Assembly: GCF_009741925.1 (NCBI RefSeq)
Contig: NZ_WPCC01000002.1
Coordinates: forward strand, 62,001 to 126,000
Source of the DNA: Natronomonas sp. CBA1123
GTDB taxonomy: Archaea; Halobacteriota; Halobacteria; Halobacteriales; Haloarculaceae
DNA length: 64,000 bases
Direction: 5' to 3'
The position numbers and the translations under genes were made by a program. Below, in pieces: positions 7,817 to 16,043 of the stretch (within the stretch, counting starts at the first letter, position 1; every line of letters begins with the position of its first letter). The notes below the pieces were generated by a model that saw only the letters and a program-made list of their open reading frames with translations, had not been told where the DNA came from and ran no database searches.

Positions 7817-9307
7817 TTACGCCGCCGCATCAAGGACCGTCTTAGCAAACTCGGTTATTGCCGTTAAGTTCTGTTTGACCGACGTTGAGATGTCAGCAGC
7901 GGCGGACACCGAGCGCGCTTGAACGGTAACATCAGAGGGGAGCTGACCATCATTGCTGAATGTGATTTCAGCACCCTTCGGTGATTCAAACTGAAAACGG
8001 CAGTGTGTTTCTTCGATTACGGCGGTTGCCCTCAACTCTCCAAAGTCCAGCTCAAAAGTTGGCTGTGCTGCTCCACCACGAGCAAACCCGACAACATCCA
8101 GATCGATTTGATCGGCCGCAATCAAGACACCTGCGTAGAACTCGTCTTTCAGGAATTCGACGCCTTCCTCTCGGGAGGCAAACCATTGGAAGCCTTCTCC
8201 GCTGGGAGAGTGCCGATCTAAGACCGCTCTCTGCTGGGCCGAAAGGGACGATGATTCCGTCCGTTTCAACGGTGGCACTCCATCATTGTCCGCGTACTTC
8301 CCAATCCACCCTGGTGGGACCTGAAAATCGTGCCATGGTTGGCTCGCCTCTTCAACAGTAACGTACTCCGTTGTGAGGTCATTCGGGTCAACGGCCGTGG
8401 GAAAGTTTGCCTTGTACACTTCAAGCGAGTACTCGCAGGTGGCTTCGAATGCTTCCTTGGCTTCAGTTCCAGGTGCATACCCGCCTCGGCCTGCGATAGT
8501 CCGATAGTAGAAGGCTCGTGGGGAATCAGCCTGTTCTAACGAGGGTTCTGGTGACCCTTCTCGCTGTCCTATCCAGTGGTTGGGGAACCCCGACTCATCT
8601 GGCTCGTATCGTCGAGAGATGACATCTGATTCGCCGATTTGTTGGCCCCACCGCGTGTAGAGATCGTGACTCAACCGATAGAGCTCTCCTTCCGGAAGCC
8701 GCTCGTTAATCTTCGGAAATTGGTGTGTGTCGCCTGCTCTATCAGTCACTTCGATATACTCCGAGACGTACTCTCCATCCCACGTGATGTAGCCTCCTGT
8801 ATCGTCACCGAAATACTGCTGTGCAATCCGGTCTAAGTTCTCGTTTGCGGTAGAGTCGAACCCGGGTGTCTCGACGGGCGTGTATCCATCACGTCGTAAC
8901 TCTGCTACGAACGACGTGTCTTGCTTTTCAAGTCGCGTTCTGAAATTCTCAATATTTCCGATGACGTCCGGATGGCTAGCGAGATACCCGACGAGGTGGT
9001 CTATCTCGAGGTCGGCAACTGATGGGACATCGATCTCCCTCTGAATATCCTCATCCGGATCCGCTTTGCGTGGGTGTCCCTCATCGAGGGTGTAGAGATC
9101 GCGAATTTGGCGTAGCGGATGAACAACTGCCCAAGGGAGCTGGTCACCATCACTGTAGCCACAGCTTTCAGTGAGAAACTCAACCGCTCGCTTGTCGATT
9201 TGGTATGTGATAAACCCGACCTCAGGGGGCTTCGCTTTGATAAAATAGTCCGTCTGCCGTGGGTGGATTTTTGCTGACGGATTTTCGCGCTTATTGAGGG
9301 TGGGCAT
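7817..9307 (-). CDS. Unrecognised 496-residue protein
   Basis: The frame starts with ATG at 9307 and encodes an acidic soluble protein of 496 residues with no signal peptide or membrane segment. The N-terminal half has LPWAVVHPLRQIRDLY and an alpha-rich region. The middle has VPPGWIGKYADNDGVPPL, and the C-terminal third looks beta-rich (FELDFGELRATAVIEE) followed by a helix. I recognise no family. It is divergent from an ADP-ribosylglycohydrolase with 127 bp between the starts, so the two may share a control region. A role in a toxin or defence pair is possible but not shown. Confidence 0.7.
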   Translation of the reverse strand: MPTLNKRENPSAKIHPRQTDYFIKAKPPEVGFITYQIDKRAVEFLTESCGYSDGDQLPWAVVHPLRQIRDLYTLDEGHPRKADPDEDIQREIDVPSVADLEIDHLVGYLASHPDVIGNIENFRTRLEKQDTSFVAELRRDGYTPVETPGFDSTANENLDRIAQQYFGDDTGGYITWDGEYVSEYIEVTDRAGDTHQFPKINERLPEGELYRLSHDLYTRWGQQIGESDVISRRYEPDESGFPNHWIGQREGSPEPSLEQADSPRAFYYRTIAGRGGYAPGTEAKEAFEATCEYSLEVYKANFPTAVDPNDLTTEYVTVEEASQPWHDFQVPPGWIGKYADNDGVPPLKRTESSSLSAQQRAVLDRHSPSGEGFQWFASREEGVEFLKDEFYAGVLIAADQIDLDVVGFARGGAAQPTFELDFGELRATAVIEETHCRFQFESPKGAEITFSNDGQLPSDVTVQARSVSAAADISTSVKQNLTAITEFAKTVLDAAA

Positions 9308-9434
9308 CCAGTATGTGCATTGTTCTAACCAAACGATAAGATCCTTTGGTCAATCAGCTTGATTTCTGGAGGAAACGAGATCAAAGGAGAAACGCCCACC
9401 CACATTTTTCTCAGACGTAGTCGTTCAGGCAAGC

Positions 9435-10343
9435 ATGGAGCTGAATCAAGCTCGTGGAGTCCTGTTGGGGCTTGCCTGTGGGGATGCACTCGGACGGCCA
9501 GTTGAGTTTAATACTGCCTCGGAAATCACGGCAGAGTACGGCCGCCTCGATGAAATGGCCGGGCACGGGACGTGGAATCAACCGGCGGGAACGATTACCG
9601 ACGACACCGAACAGGTACTGTGTATCGCGCGAAGCCTCGTCGAGTGCGGTGAATTCGACCCCGAAGACATTGCTGACCGATTCGTCGCGTGGTACGACTC
9701 GAACCCATTCGATATCGGAAACATGACTCGCCGCTCAATTCGAGCGCTCAAACAAGACAAACTGTGGGACGAAGCGGGTCAAGACGTCTGGAAGGAAAGC
9801 CCGGAGGGTGCCAACGCAGGCAACGGAAGCGTGATGCGCTGTCCGCCACTTGCACTCGCCTATCGCGACGATAGAGACCACCTTGTCCAGACGAGCCGTG
9901 CGTCGTCATTCATCACCCACGCCGACGAACGGTGTACCTACGGCTGTGCCGTGCTGAATCTCACGATTGCTGGCCTTCTTCGGGACGACGACGGACCACT
10001 TGGAACAGCGTTGAAGACTGTTCGTTTGGACGCTCCGGACGAACTGCTAACGGCTCTAGAGCCGCTTGCTGATGGCGAGGAACTTGATGAGTTGTCTACG
10101 TCGGGGTATGTCATTCACTCGCTGCAGACAGCGCTGCACGACGGATTCAACGCGGAGAGCGCGGAGGAGGCGATTGTGACTGCCGTCAACCGGGGCGGGG
10201 ACACCGATACAATTGGTGCGATTGCAGGGGCCGTCGCTGGCGCCCGGTTCGGTGCGTCAGAGCTGCCTGATCGGTGGCTTGCTGCTATTGATGAGACGAG
10301 CGAACTTGACGACTTGGCTGACCGACTTGTGGAGATGTCGTGA
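9435..10343 (+). CDS. ADP-ribosylglycohydrolase (DraG family)
   Basis: The protein (302 residues) has the full set of DraG-family motifs: GDALGRP near residues 16-22, the metal-binding TDDTEQ at 55-60, NAGNGSVMRCPPLA at 127-140, and NRGGDTDTIGAIAGA from 252. The aspartates of TDDT and GGDTDT bind the two magnesium ions used to remove ADP-ribose from proteins, nucleic acids or small molecules. It is cytoplasmic. Its divergent neighbour is an unrecognised protein, and the surrounding genes look like accessory or defence DNA. It may reverse ADP-ribosylation by an unknown partner, or be a general housekeeping copy. Confidence 0.88.
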   Translation: MELNQARGVLLGLACGDALGRPVEFNTASEITAEYGRLDEMAGHGTWNQPAGTITDDTEQVLCIARSLVECGEFDPEDIADRFVAWYDSNPFDIGNMTRRSIRALKQDKLWDEAGQDVWKESPEGANAGNGSVMRCPPLALAYRDDRDHLVQTSRASSFITHADERCTYGCAVLNLTIAGLLRDDDGPLGTALKTVRLDAPDELLTALEPLADGEELDELSTSGYVIHSLQTALHDGFNAESAEEAIVTAVNRGGDTDTIGAIAGAVAGARFGASELPDRWLAAIDETSELDDLADRLVEMS

Positions 10344-10415
10344 AGTTCGCCGTTGTATTCAATTGTTAGAATCGGACGGTTGCGACGTCAGAATACTTAT
10401 CGTACAACAGGGATG

Positions 10416-11459
10416 TCACAACCACGAGAGACCAGCATTTAGGTCCTCAAGAAACGATGGACGGACCTGCACCTCTGCGGGAAAGTCGAGCTGTTCTCCC
10501 TGACGAGCAAGGATGGAGTCGCGAAGGAATGGATGGCCGGGATTGAATGAGGGGCTTGTTCGGATTCGGTAGTCGCTATCGATGGTGAACAACGCAGCGT
10601 CGAACGCTCGGTGATGTAACGAATTCAGCACGAGAACGTTCTCAGGATGCTCTGCGAGTTCTGGATGTTGGCTTCGTGGGAGGATGTGGACGAGATCAAG
10701 GAGCTTATCCTCACCAATTCCAGTCATGCTGCAGGCGTGGCCGTATCGCTCAAACGTTTCTTTCCGGAAGCCGTCGCTCACGACTGTTTCAGTTGTTTCG
10801 TAGCGCCGAACTCGTCCAGAATGATCGAGTGGTTCGCCAGTCGGCCACTGGGCAATCTCCCCCGTTTCGACCCAGCGTGTCCAAACGTCCGGAGCACGGC
10901 CATCGTCGTTCATTGTCGTGCGGTCGTGGAGCCACGAGACGGGAATCGATTGCGTGTTGAGAATCGAGAAATGGAAGAGGTAGTTCGGGACTCGGGTCCC
11001 AGAACCGTCTTGGTACGAACGGGACTCAAAATGATCTGGGACACACAAACCGCAAAATTCGACGACCCCCGATTCAGGTTTCCGAAAAACAAGTACTGGC
11101 GGCACGTCCTCGCGCTGTCCCGCTGCGGCCCGGTCGAAGGCAGCTTTGATTTTTTGATTTTTCACTGATTCATCGTACGGATTGGTGGCTTTCGCATCAC
11201 CCCAGTAGCTGACGTACCCTGCGTTTACTGCAAGTGTATCCTCCCACGGATCGTCGTGCTGAGAGACGCCGACATCGTTCGAAACGAGGACAAGTGCGGC
11301 GGGTGTATCGGACCGATCTGCACCAAGCGCCCGAATCCCGCCTGTGTTTTTGATGCCGCTATCAAGAGGGCCGCGAATCCACCGAAGGAACTGGTCGTCC
11401 GAGTTGCGGAAGCTTCCGGTATCCCGGTATTGTTTTCCAATTCGGAATTGGTGATGCAT
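10416..11459 (-). CDS. HNH endonuclease with possible SRA-like N-terminal domain
   Basis: The C-terminal part has an HNH_2-type core (VHILPRSQHPELAEHPENV, then LHHRAFDAALF). The N-terminal 200 residues contain GIRALGADRSDTPAALVLVS and NAGYVSYWGDAK, a pattern resembling modified-base-sensing SRA-like domains fused to HNH nucleases in type IV-like restriction enzymes; that link is from memory. ATG 11459 is preferred to upstream alternatives because a TATA-like TTTATTTTA lies about 25-33 bases before it, as in leaderless genes; this gives 347 residues. It converges with the ADP-ribosylglycohydrolase gene. It probably cleaves foreign or modified DNA. Confidence 0.7.
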   Translation of the reverse strand: MHHQFRIGKQYRDTGSFRNSDDQFLRWIRGPLDSGIKNTGGIRALGADRSDTPAALVLVSNDVGVSQHDDPWEDTLAVNAGYVSYWGDAKATNPYDESVKNQKIKAAFDRAAAGQREDVPPVLVFRKPESGVVEFCGLCVPDHFESRSYQDGSGTRVPNYLFHFSILNTQSIPVSWLHDRTTMNDDGRAPDVWTRWVETGEIAQWPTGEPLDHSGRVRRYETTETVVSDGFRKETFERYGHACSMTGIGEDKLLDLVHILPRSQHPELAEHPENVLVLNSLHHRAFDAALFTIDSDYRIRTSPSFNPGHPFLRDSILARQGEQLDFPAEVQVRPSFLEDLNAGLSWL

Positions 11460-11541
11460 GTTAGCATAGCATCGCATCCGTGTAAAATAAATGGAGGCGC
11501 TGATCTCTGTGAGTACCAACGTAAATTTATCAAAACCTGTC

Positions 11542-11949
11542 TCAGGGCTCGTCGAATGTCATCCCGTAGCCCCACTCCTCGAGTTCACCTTCGACGTCGT
11601 CGAGATGCTCAAGCCCGGCCCGAACCAACGCTTCTCGAAGATCGGTGAGCGAGACATCTGCATCGAAGCGTTCCTCTAGCTCCCGCAATGCATCCCGCTC
11701 CGCCCGCTTCGTCTCCGGCAGCAAAAACAGCGGCACGCGGTCCCGGCCGTCCTGGACCCCATCTCGACGGAACTTGTACGGAATGGTCATCGACTGCTGT
11801 TGACTCTCCGCCGTCTCGGTACTCGACTGCTCACTTGGCGCGTCAGCGGTCGCCTGCGCGTCGTCGTCTGCCTCCACTGGCTCTGGATCATCCGTCGTCG
11901 TCTCTTCGGCAAACGGGTCCTCGCCGGCGCCTTCCTTCATGCCCGTCAT
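11542..11949 (-). CDS. ParA-associated acidic protein (possible partition partner)
   Basis: This 135-residue protein has an acidic low-complexity N-terminus (about residues 5-55) and a C-terminal segment with IPYKFRRDGVQDGRDRVPLFL and LTDLREALVRAGLEHLDDVE. It begins inside the stop of parA (4-base ATGA overlap), so the two are translationally coupled. Proteins of this kind commonly follow ParA in haloarchaeal replicons and may be the site-binding or adaptor partner, but it has no obvious ParB domain. Function is inferred from position. Confidence 0.65.
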   Translation of the reverse strand: MTGMKEGAGEDPFAEETTTDDPEPVEADDDAQATADAPSEQSSTETAESQQQSMTIPYKFRRDGVQDGRDRVPLFLLPETKRAERDALRELEERFDADVSLTDLREALVRAGLEHLDDVEGELEEWGYGMTFDEP

Positions 11950-12845
11950 GCCGATAGCACCTCGTGGTCGAGGTCACCGGGTTCCGGTGGATTTGGCGCT
12001 TCGATACCGACTTCCGCTTCGAGGTGTCGCGCAATGCGGTCGAACTGTGCGAGTGTCTCGAGTTCGTAGTCCCGGCGACGGTCACGGTGGTCCCGCACGT
12101 ATTTGAACGCCGAACACTGTTGCATCCATGCGCCTTCCATCATTGAAGCTCGCTCGCCGATAATCTCTGGGATGGGGTAGTCGATCTCGTCGAGAATCGT
12201 TCGCTGGTCACGGGTGTTCTTGAACCCAATCGGCACAGCGGCAAGAACGCCGACCTCTACGTCCAATTGGTCTTCGAGTCCGGCGACGAGTGATTCTAAC
12301 CCTTCGACGGCAGCGCGACCTTTTGCACTCGGCTCGACAGGGATGACCAACGACCGAGTCGCGTGGATGGCGTTGTAGAGATGGGGGCCTTCGGTCGCGG
12401 GCGGATCACAGATGAGGACGTCGTATTCGTCGGGCACGCCGGCTTCACGGAGGACCCGGAGCAGCTGGGCGTGCATACCGAAGGCCTCGCCCATTGCTTC
12501 TGCCTGCTCTTTCTCTCGTTGGAGATACTCCGCAAGGTCCGAGAGCATGTTGTGCTCCGGAATAATATCGACGCCTTCGACCGTTCGGATGAGATCGTCG
12601 AAATCGCCCTTCGGGCGACGAATCATGTGCCGGACGAGGTTGTCGACCGGCTCCGTACGATCCGTATCGACACCGAAAAGTCGAGAGAGGTCGCCATCCT
12701 GCGGGTCAAGGGGGACGACAAGCGGTTTGAGACCGGCTCGTGCGTGGGCGACGGCGAGATTTGCAGCAGTGGTGGTTTTTCCAACGCCACCTGCCTCACT
12801 GTAAGTCGAGTACGCTAACATATGATGTTCATTGCTGGTATTCAT
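11946..12845 (-). CDS. parA: ParA/MinD-family partition ATPase
   Basis: SEAGGVGKTTTAANLA (residues about 16-31) is the deviant Walker A of ParA/Soj ATPases, and VLICDPPATEGPHLYNA carries the switch II region. At 299 residues it is normal for plasmid and chromosome partition proteins, which bind DNA non-specifically and move replicon centromeres. A second ATG (12821) gives MLAYSTYSEAGG, a common start in haloarchaeal homologues. The first eight codons of the longer form are themselves two 13-bp repeat-like units (ATGAATACCAGCA and ATGAACATCATAT), so the shorter start is quite possible. It is coupled to the downstream acidic gene and preceded by a tandem-repeat array. Confidence 0.88.
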   Translation of the reverse strand: MNTSNEHHMLAYSTYSEAGGVGKTTTAANLAVAHARAGLKPLVVPLDPQDGDLSRLFGVDTDRTEPVDNLVRHMIRRPKGDFDDLIRTVEGVDIIPEHNMLSDLAEYLQREKEQAEAMGEAFGMHAQLLRVLREAGVPDEYDVLICDPPATEGPHLYNAIHATRSLVIPVEPSAKGRAAVEGLESLVAGLEDQLDVEVGVLAAVPIGFKNTRDQRTILDEIDYPIPEIIGERASMMEGAWMQQCSAFKYVRDHRDRRRDYELETLAQFDRIARHLEAEVGIEAPNPPEPGDLDHEVLSA

Positions 12846-12943
12846 CTTGAATGTTCGTCAGACGCATGTAGCACAACAAACCAAGTATGACATTCATGAA
12901 TGTATTTAGTAGTGTGTAACAATGGTCTTCAAGAACAAGAGTA

Positions 12944-13034
12944 ATGAATACAATCTATGAATGTACTTAATGAATGTAGATAATGAACATGCCCAATGAA
13001 GATTCACAATGAACACGACTAGTGAATGCGCATA
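12944..13034 (+). repeat. Seven 13-bp iterons upstream of parA
   Basis: ATGAA, once GTGAA, recurs at exactly 13-bp spacing, beginning at 12944, 12957, 12970, 12983, 12996, 13009 and 13022. The units are ATGAATACAATCT, ATGAATGTACTTA, ATGAATGTAGATA, ATGAACATGCCCA, ATGAAGATTCACA, ATGAACACGACTA and GTGAATGCGCATA. Two more units in opposite orientation, also 13 bp apart, lie at the parA start (12828-12845). Position and periodicity suit a centromere (parS-like) array, a replication iteron set or an autoregulatory operator. Confidence 0.75.
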
Positions 13035-13071
13035 CGGGAGCGGTATTCAGCTACATAGGGCTGTGTGAAAA

Positions 13072-13521
13072 TCAGTTAGTACGGCTTCCAGAAATTGGCT
13101 CGGCAAAAGCGACCGTCTGATTCACGGCCGTAATTTCGACCTCGACCTGTTCGCCGGGTTGGGTCCCCGGGACGATAACGATGAAGCCACGTTCGACCTT
13201 CGCGAGGCCGTCGCCTTGGTCTCCAAGCGTATCGATCGTGACTGAGCGAACCTCGCCTTCCTCGACCGGAGGCTTAGGTGACTGCGTGTCTGACGGAGAC
13301 GTTGATTGTTCGTCGGTCGGGTCGTTGCGAGAGACACCATGGCCGGGTTCTGGCTGGGAGGTATCTACGGCGGAGGGAAGAAGCGCAATTCGATAGATTT
13401 CGTGAGCTGAAAGCGAACTGTTCTCGACGACCTCTTTTGGGAAGCTTACAACGTACCGATCGCCATCAGCTTCGACCTGCGACTCGATTAACAGGCGAAG
13501 GGAATCTGAGATCTGCGTCAT
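13072..13521 (-). CDS. TRAM-domain protein
   Basis: The C-terminal 65 residues (VEEGEVRSVTIDTLGDQGDG, then AKVERGFIVIVPG and PGEQVEVEITAV) form a TRAM domain, a small beta-barrel that binds RNA and acts as an RNA chaperone or tRNA-modification module in archaea. The N-terminus (ISDSLRLLIESQVEADGDRY) is unfamiliar, and the middle is an acidic, proline-rich linker. ATG 13521 is preferred because GAGGTG sits four bases upstream; a GTG two codons earlier is less likely. It lies between the partition locus and the integrase on the opposite strand from the latter. Confidence 0.7.
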   Translation of the reverse strand: MTQISDSLRLLIESQVEADGDRYVVSFPKEVVENSSLSAHEIYRIALLPSAVDTSQPEPGHGVSRNDPTDEQSTSPSDTQSPKPPVEEGEVRSVTIDTLGDQGDGLAKVERGFIVIVPGTQPGEQVEVEITAVNQTVAFAEPISGSRTN

Positions 13522-13601
13522 TACCACCTCTATAACCCGCTTTTACAAAGAGGTCGGGGAATACGAACTAGCTACCCCGATCAAGATAAAATTGATATAG
13601 C

Positions 13602-13628
13602 GATATACAGTTTACATACTCGTATATC
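13602..13628. repeat. 7-bp inverted repeat between TRAM and integrase genes
   Basis: GATATAC (13602-13608) is matched by GTATATC (13622-13628) with 13 bp between. It sits in the AT-rich divergent control region and may be an operator for either gene. Confidence 0.4.
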
Positions 13629-13750
13629 CAATTGTCAGCATCTAAATCTCCTCTTTCTGGGCGAAACAGCAGTATTCCAATGTACTGTGTCTTAACATCC
13701 TAAACACCAGTAGATTATAGTGGGGTGCCGCCGTCCATGATGCACGAAAG

Positions 13751-14929
13751 ATGACGCCACCTGAATCCAGGGGTTCACGGGATAGAAAGCGACTCGAGGC
13801 TGCCATCGATGAACGCATCCGGCTCATCGACTCCGGAAGTTATCGTCGAAATACCGAATTCATATTGCGAGAGCAGTTTTTCGATTTCCTCCAGACAAGT
13901 CCTGATATAGAAGAGCCACCGACTTACGTTGATGAAGTGACGGTCGACCACTGTCGGGCCTACGCTGAATACCTCCGCGAAACAGTTCACGACCAAACTG
14001 AAGATCTCAGCGCCGCTTCAGCTTCCGAGAAAGGGCCTTACTATACGACAGTCCGCGCGTTCTTCAGCTTCTGTATCGACGAGGAATGGACCACGAGCAA
14101 TCCTGCACGCCCGACGCGCGTACGTCGTGTTCTTCCGGAAGACACTACACAGCCAGACCGGCAGTTCTGGACGGCCGAAGCACGAAACGAACTGCTTGAA
14201 CACGTCGATCAGCAAGTCCAAGCTGGAATCGGCGAGCCTGGAAGTATTCGTCGGAAACCAGAGGGGGTTATGCTATATCGGAATCGTGCCCTCGTCGCAG
14301 CGCTTGCCTTTACTGGGGCCCGGGGCGGGGAGATCCTCTCAACCCCCGATGACCGACTCAGAAACGGCCTCAGGTGGAAGAACGTTGATCTGGACGATGG
14401 CATCATTACTGTCCTCGGCAAATCCCGCAATTGGGAACCGATAGGACTCTCTAAACGCGTCTACGAATATCTTGAGCGACTCAAGCGCGTCTTGCAACCG
14501 ACGAATGAGGGATGGCCGGTGTTTCCGTCTAACCACTCTCCAAAACACTCTCGCATCGTACGTGAGACACTCAAGAAGCAGGGGTACAGTGAGCAAGAGC
14601 GTGAAGAAATCCTCGAGGGGTGCACGCTCTGGGAGGTCAGCTACGAACACGACATCGCTCCGCCAGCGCTGTCGGTCAATGGCGGCCGATCGCTTATGCA
14701 ACGGCTCTGTGAGTCTGCGGGCGTAGATGTCGACGATGAATACCTGAAACCGCACGGTGGCCGACGTCGACTCGGCCACGAGATATATCAGGTAAATCCT
14801 GCAAAATCACAGGAGACGCTACGCCACCAGAACATCGGGACGACACACGAGTCCTACCGCGACGAGCAAGCCCGTGAGACGGCTAAGAGCATTGAGGATA
14901 TCGTTGAGGGGGCAGGCGGAGACAAATGA
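13751..14929 (+). CDS. Tyrosine recombinase / integrase
   Basis: The protein has 392 residues with an N-terminal SAM-like core-binding domain (to about residue 120) and a catalytic domain with the expected residues: Arg191 in FTGARGGE, Lys224 in VLGKS, His335 and Arg338 in PHGGRR, His359 in LRHQNIG, and the nucleophile Tyr369 in THESYRDE. All catalytic positions are intact, so the enzyme should be active. It would integrate, excise or resolve a mobile element or plasmid dimer. No tRNA or clear attachment site was seen beside it. It marks the right side of the accessory region. Confidence 0.92.
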   Translation: MTPPESRGSRDRKRLEAAIDERIRLIDSGSYRRNTEFILREQFFDFLQTSPDIEEPPTYVDEVTVDHCRAYAEYLRETVHDQTEDLSAASASEKGPYYTTVRAFFSFCIDEEWTTSNPARPTRVRRVLPEDTTQPDRQFWTAEARNELLEHVDQQVQAGIGEPGSIRRKPEGVMLYRNRALVAALAFTGARGGEILSTPDDRLRNGLRWKNVDLDDGIITVLGKSRNWEPIGLSKRVYEYLERLKRVLQPTNEGWPVFPSNHSPKHSRIVRETLKKQGYSEQEREEILEGCTLWEVSYEHDIAPPALSVNGGRSLMQRLCESAGVDVDDEYLKPHGGRRRLGHEIYQVNPAKSQETLRHQNIGTTHESYRDEQARETAKSIEDIVEGAGGDK

Positions 14930-14995
14930 TGGTCCTCAGCCGTGACGTCAAACCCGACTACTGGTCTGCAAATAGCGAGCGTCCGCATGAGTTGT

Positions 14996-15024
14996 TTGAG
15001 ACTTTTCGATGATTCGTGTCTCAA
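14996..15024. terminator. Stem-loop between convergent genes
   Basis: TTGAGAC (14996-15002) pairs with GTCTCAA (15018-15024) across a 15-base loop. It lies between the ends of the integrase and enoyl-CoA hydratase genes, which converge, so a bidirectional terminator is plausible. There is no strong T-run. Confidence 0.35.
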
Positions 15025-15114
15025 GACGTGCTTCACAGCCTAAGCCGTGAGCTTTCACTCGCTACCGGGAAATTACTGAGAGAGCGGTTTCGATCAAGAC
15101 GACACGGAAGCCCC

Positions 15115-15909
15115 CTAACGCCCCTTGAATTCAGGTTCGTAATCATCTTCCGCGAACCCCCGTGCGCCTTTTTTGTGATCCTCGGTCGATAGTAACGGCT
15201 TGAATTGCTGGCGGTCGTATTCGATTCCCTCTTCAATACCGGTTTGGGAGGCGATAGCAGCTGATCGTTTGATTGCCTGAATCGCGAGTGGGGGCTTCGA
15301 GGCGATGGTCTTAGCGAATTCCTCAACAGCTTCGTCAAAGCCGTTTCCATAGACTTCGCGAACAATACCTAATTCGCCAGCACGCTCACCGCTGATGTGT
15401 TCGCCTGTCATCGCGATTTCTTTTGCGACAGCGGGCGAGGTTAGTTCGCTAATCATTTGCACGCCGCCGGCCCCTGGGATAATTCCAAGATTGACCTCTG
15501 GGAGGCCTAGTTGTGCTTCCTCATGAGCGATGCGAAAATCACAGGAGAGTGCCGTTTCGAGACCACCACCGAGACAATACCCGCTAATCTTGGCAATAAC
15601 TGGTGCCGGAAAATTCCGAATGGTTTCGTAGTGGCTTCGGTCGGATTGGTCCCCAGCAGAAGCGTCACTGAATTCGTTGATGTCTGCACCAGCACAGAAG
15701 TTCCCGCCAGCGCCTTCCATTATGACTGCACGGAGCGCAATTCCGTCTGCCTCGCTGTTCTTCCCCTCAAGCTCTTTCAACCCAGCGAGGATGTCTGACC
15801 GAAGCTGACTATTGAGGGCATTCAATGCGTCTGGACGGTCTAAGGTAAGATAACCGACGCCAGTTTCAGTATCGAATTCCACTTCTGTGGTTTCGAATGT
15901 AGTTGCCAT
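15115..15909 (-). CDS. Enoyl-CoA hydratase (crotonase family)
   Basis: This 264-residue crotonase has the oxyanion-hole segment GNFCAGADINEF (residues 69-80) and both catalytic glutamates of true hydratases: Glu118 in CLGGGLETALSCD and Glu138 in LGLPEVNLGIIPGAGG. It would add water to 2-enoyl-CoA in beta-oxidation. It is divergent from a 3-hydroxyacyl-CoA dehydrogenase, the next enzyme in the same pathway, with 134 bp between starts. ATG 15909 follows a TATA box at about 15935-15942 with an inverted repeat between them. Confidence 0.9.
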   Translation of the reverse strand: MATTFETTEVEFDTETGVGYLTLDRPDALNALNSQLRSDILAGLKELEGKNSEADGIALRAVIMEGAGGNFCAGADINEFSDASAGDQSDRSHYETIRNFPAPVIAKISGYCLGGGLETALSCDFRIAHEEAQLGLPEVNLGIIPGAGGVQMISELTSPAVAKEIAMTGEHISGERAGELGIVREVYGNGFDEAVEEFAKTIASKPPLAIQAIKRSAAIASQTGIEEGIEYDRQQFKPLLSTEDHKKGARGFAEDDYEPEFKGR

Positions 15910-15910
15910 G

Positions 15911-15942
15911 CAGTAACATTACTGTCGACAATTGGTATATAT
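15911..15942 (-). promoter_or_regulatory. TATA box and inverted-repeat operator of the hydratase gene
   Basis: CAGTAA (15911-15916) and TTACTG (15919-15924) form a perfect inverted repeat two bases upstream of the start codon. A TATA-like element (ATATATAC on the minus strand) sits at about 15935-15942. The repeat therefore covers the expected transcription start, a place for repressor binding. Confidence 0.5.
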
Positions 15943-16043
15943 CTATTCGTCTATTGGGCGAATTGGACCACGCTTACGAGCCTCCTTCATGCGTCTTTGG
16001 TTGTAGCAGTACACTTTTTATGTTCGTTTGAGACACGGTAGAT

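Noticed and set aside
12944-13034. CRISPR array
   Set aside because: The units are only 13 bp with five conserved bases and no unique spacers of CRISPR length; no cas gene is near.
14930-15114. tRNA or attachment site beside the integrase
   Set aside because: No tRNA-like cloverleaf was seen; only a short stem-loop between convergent genes.
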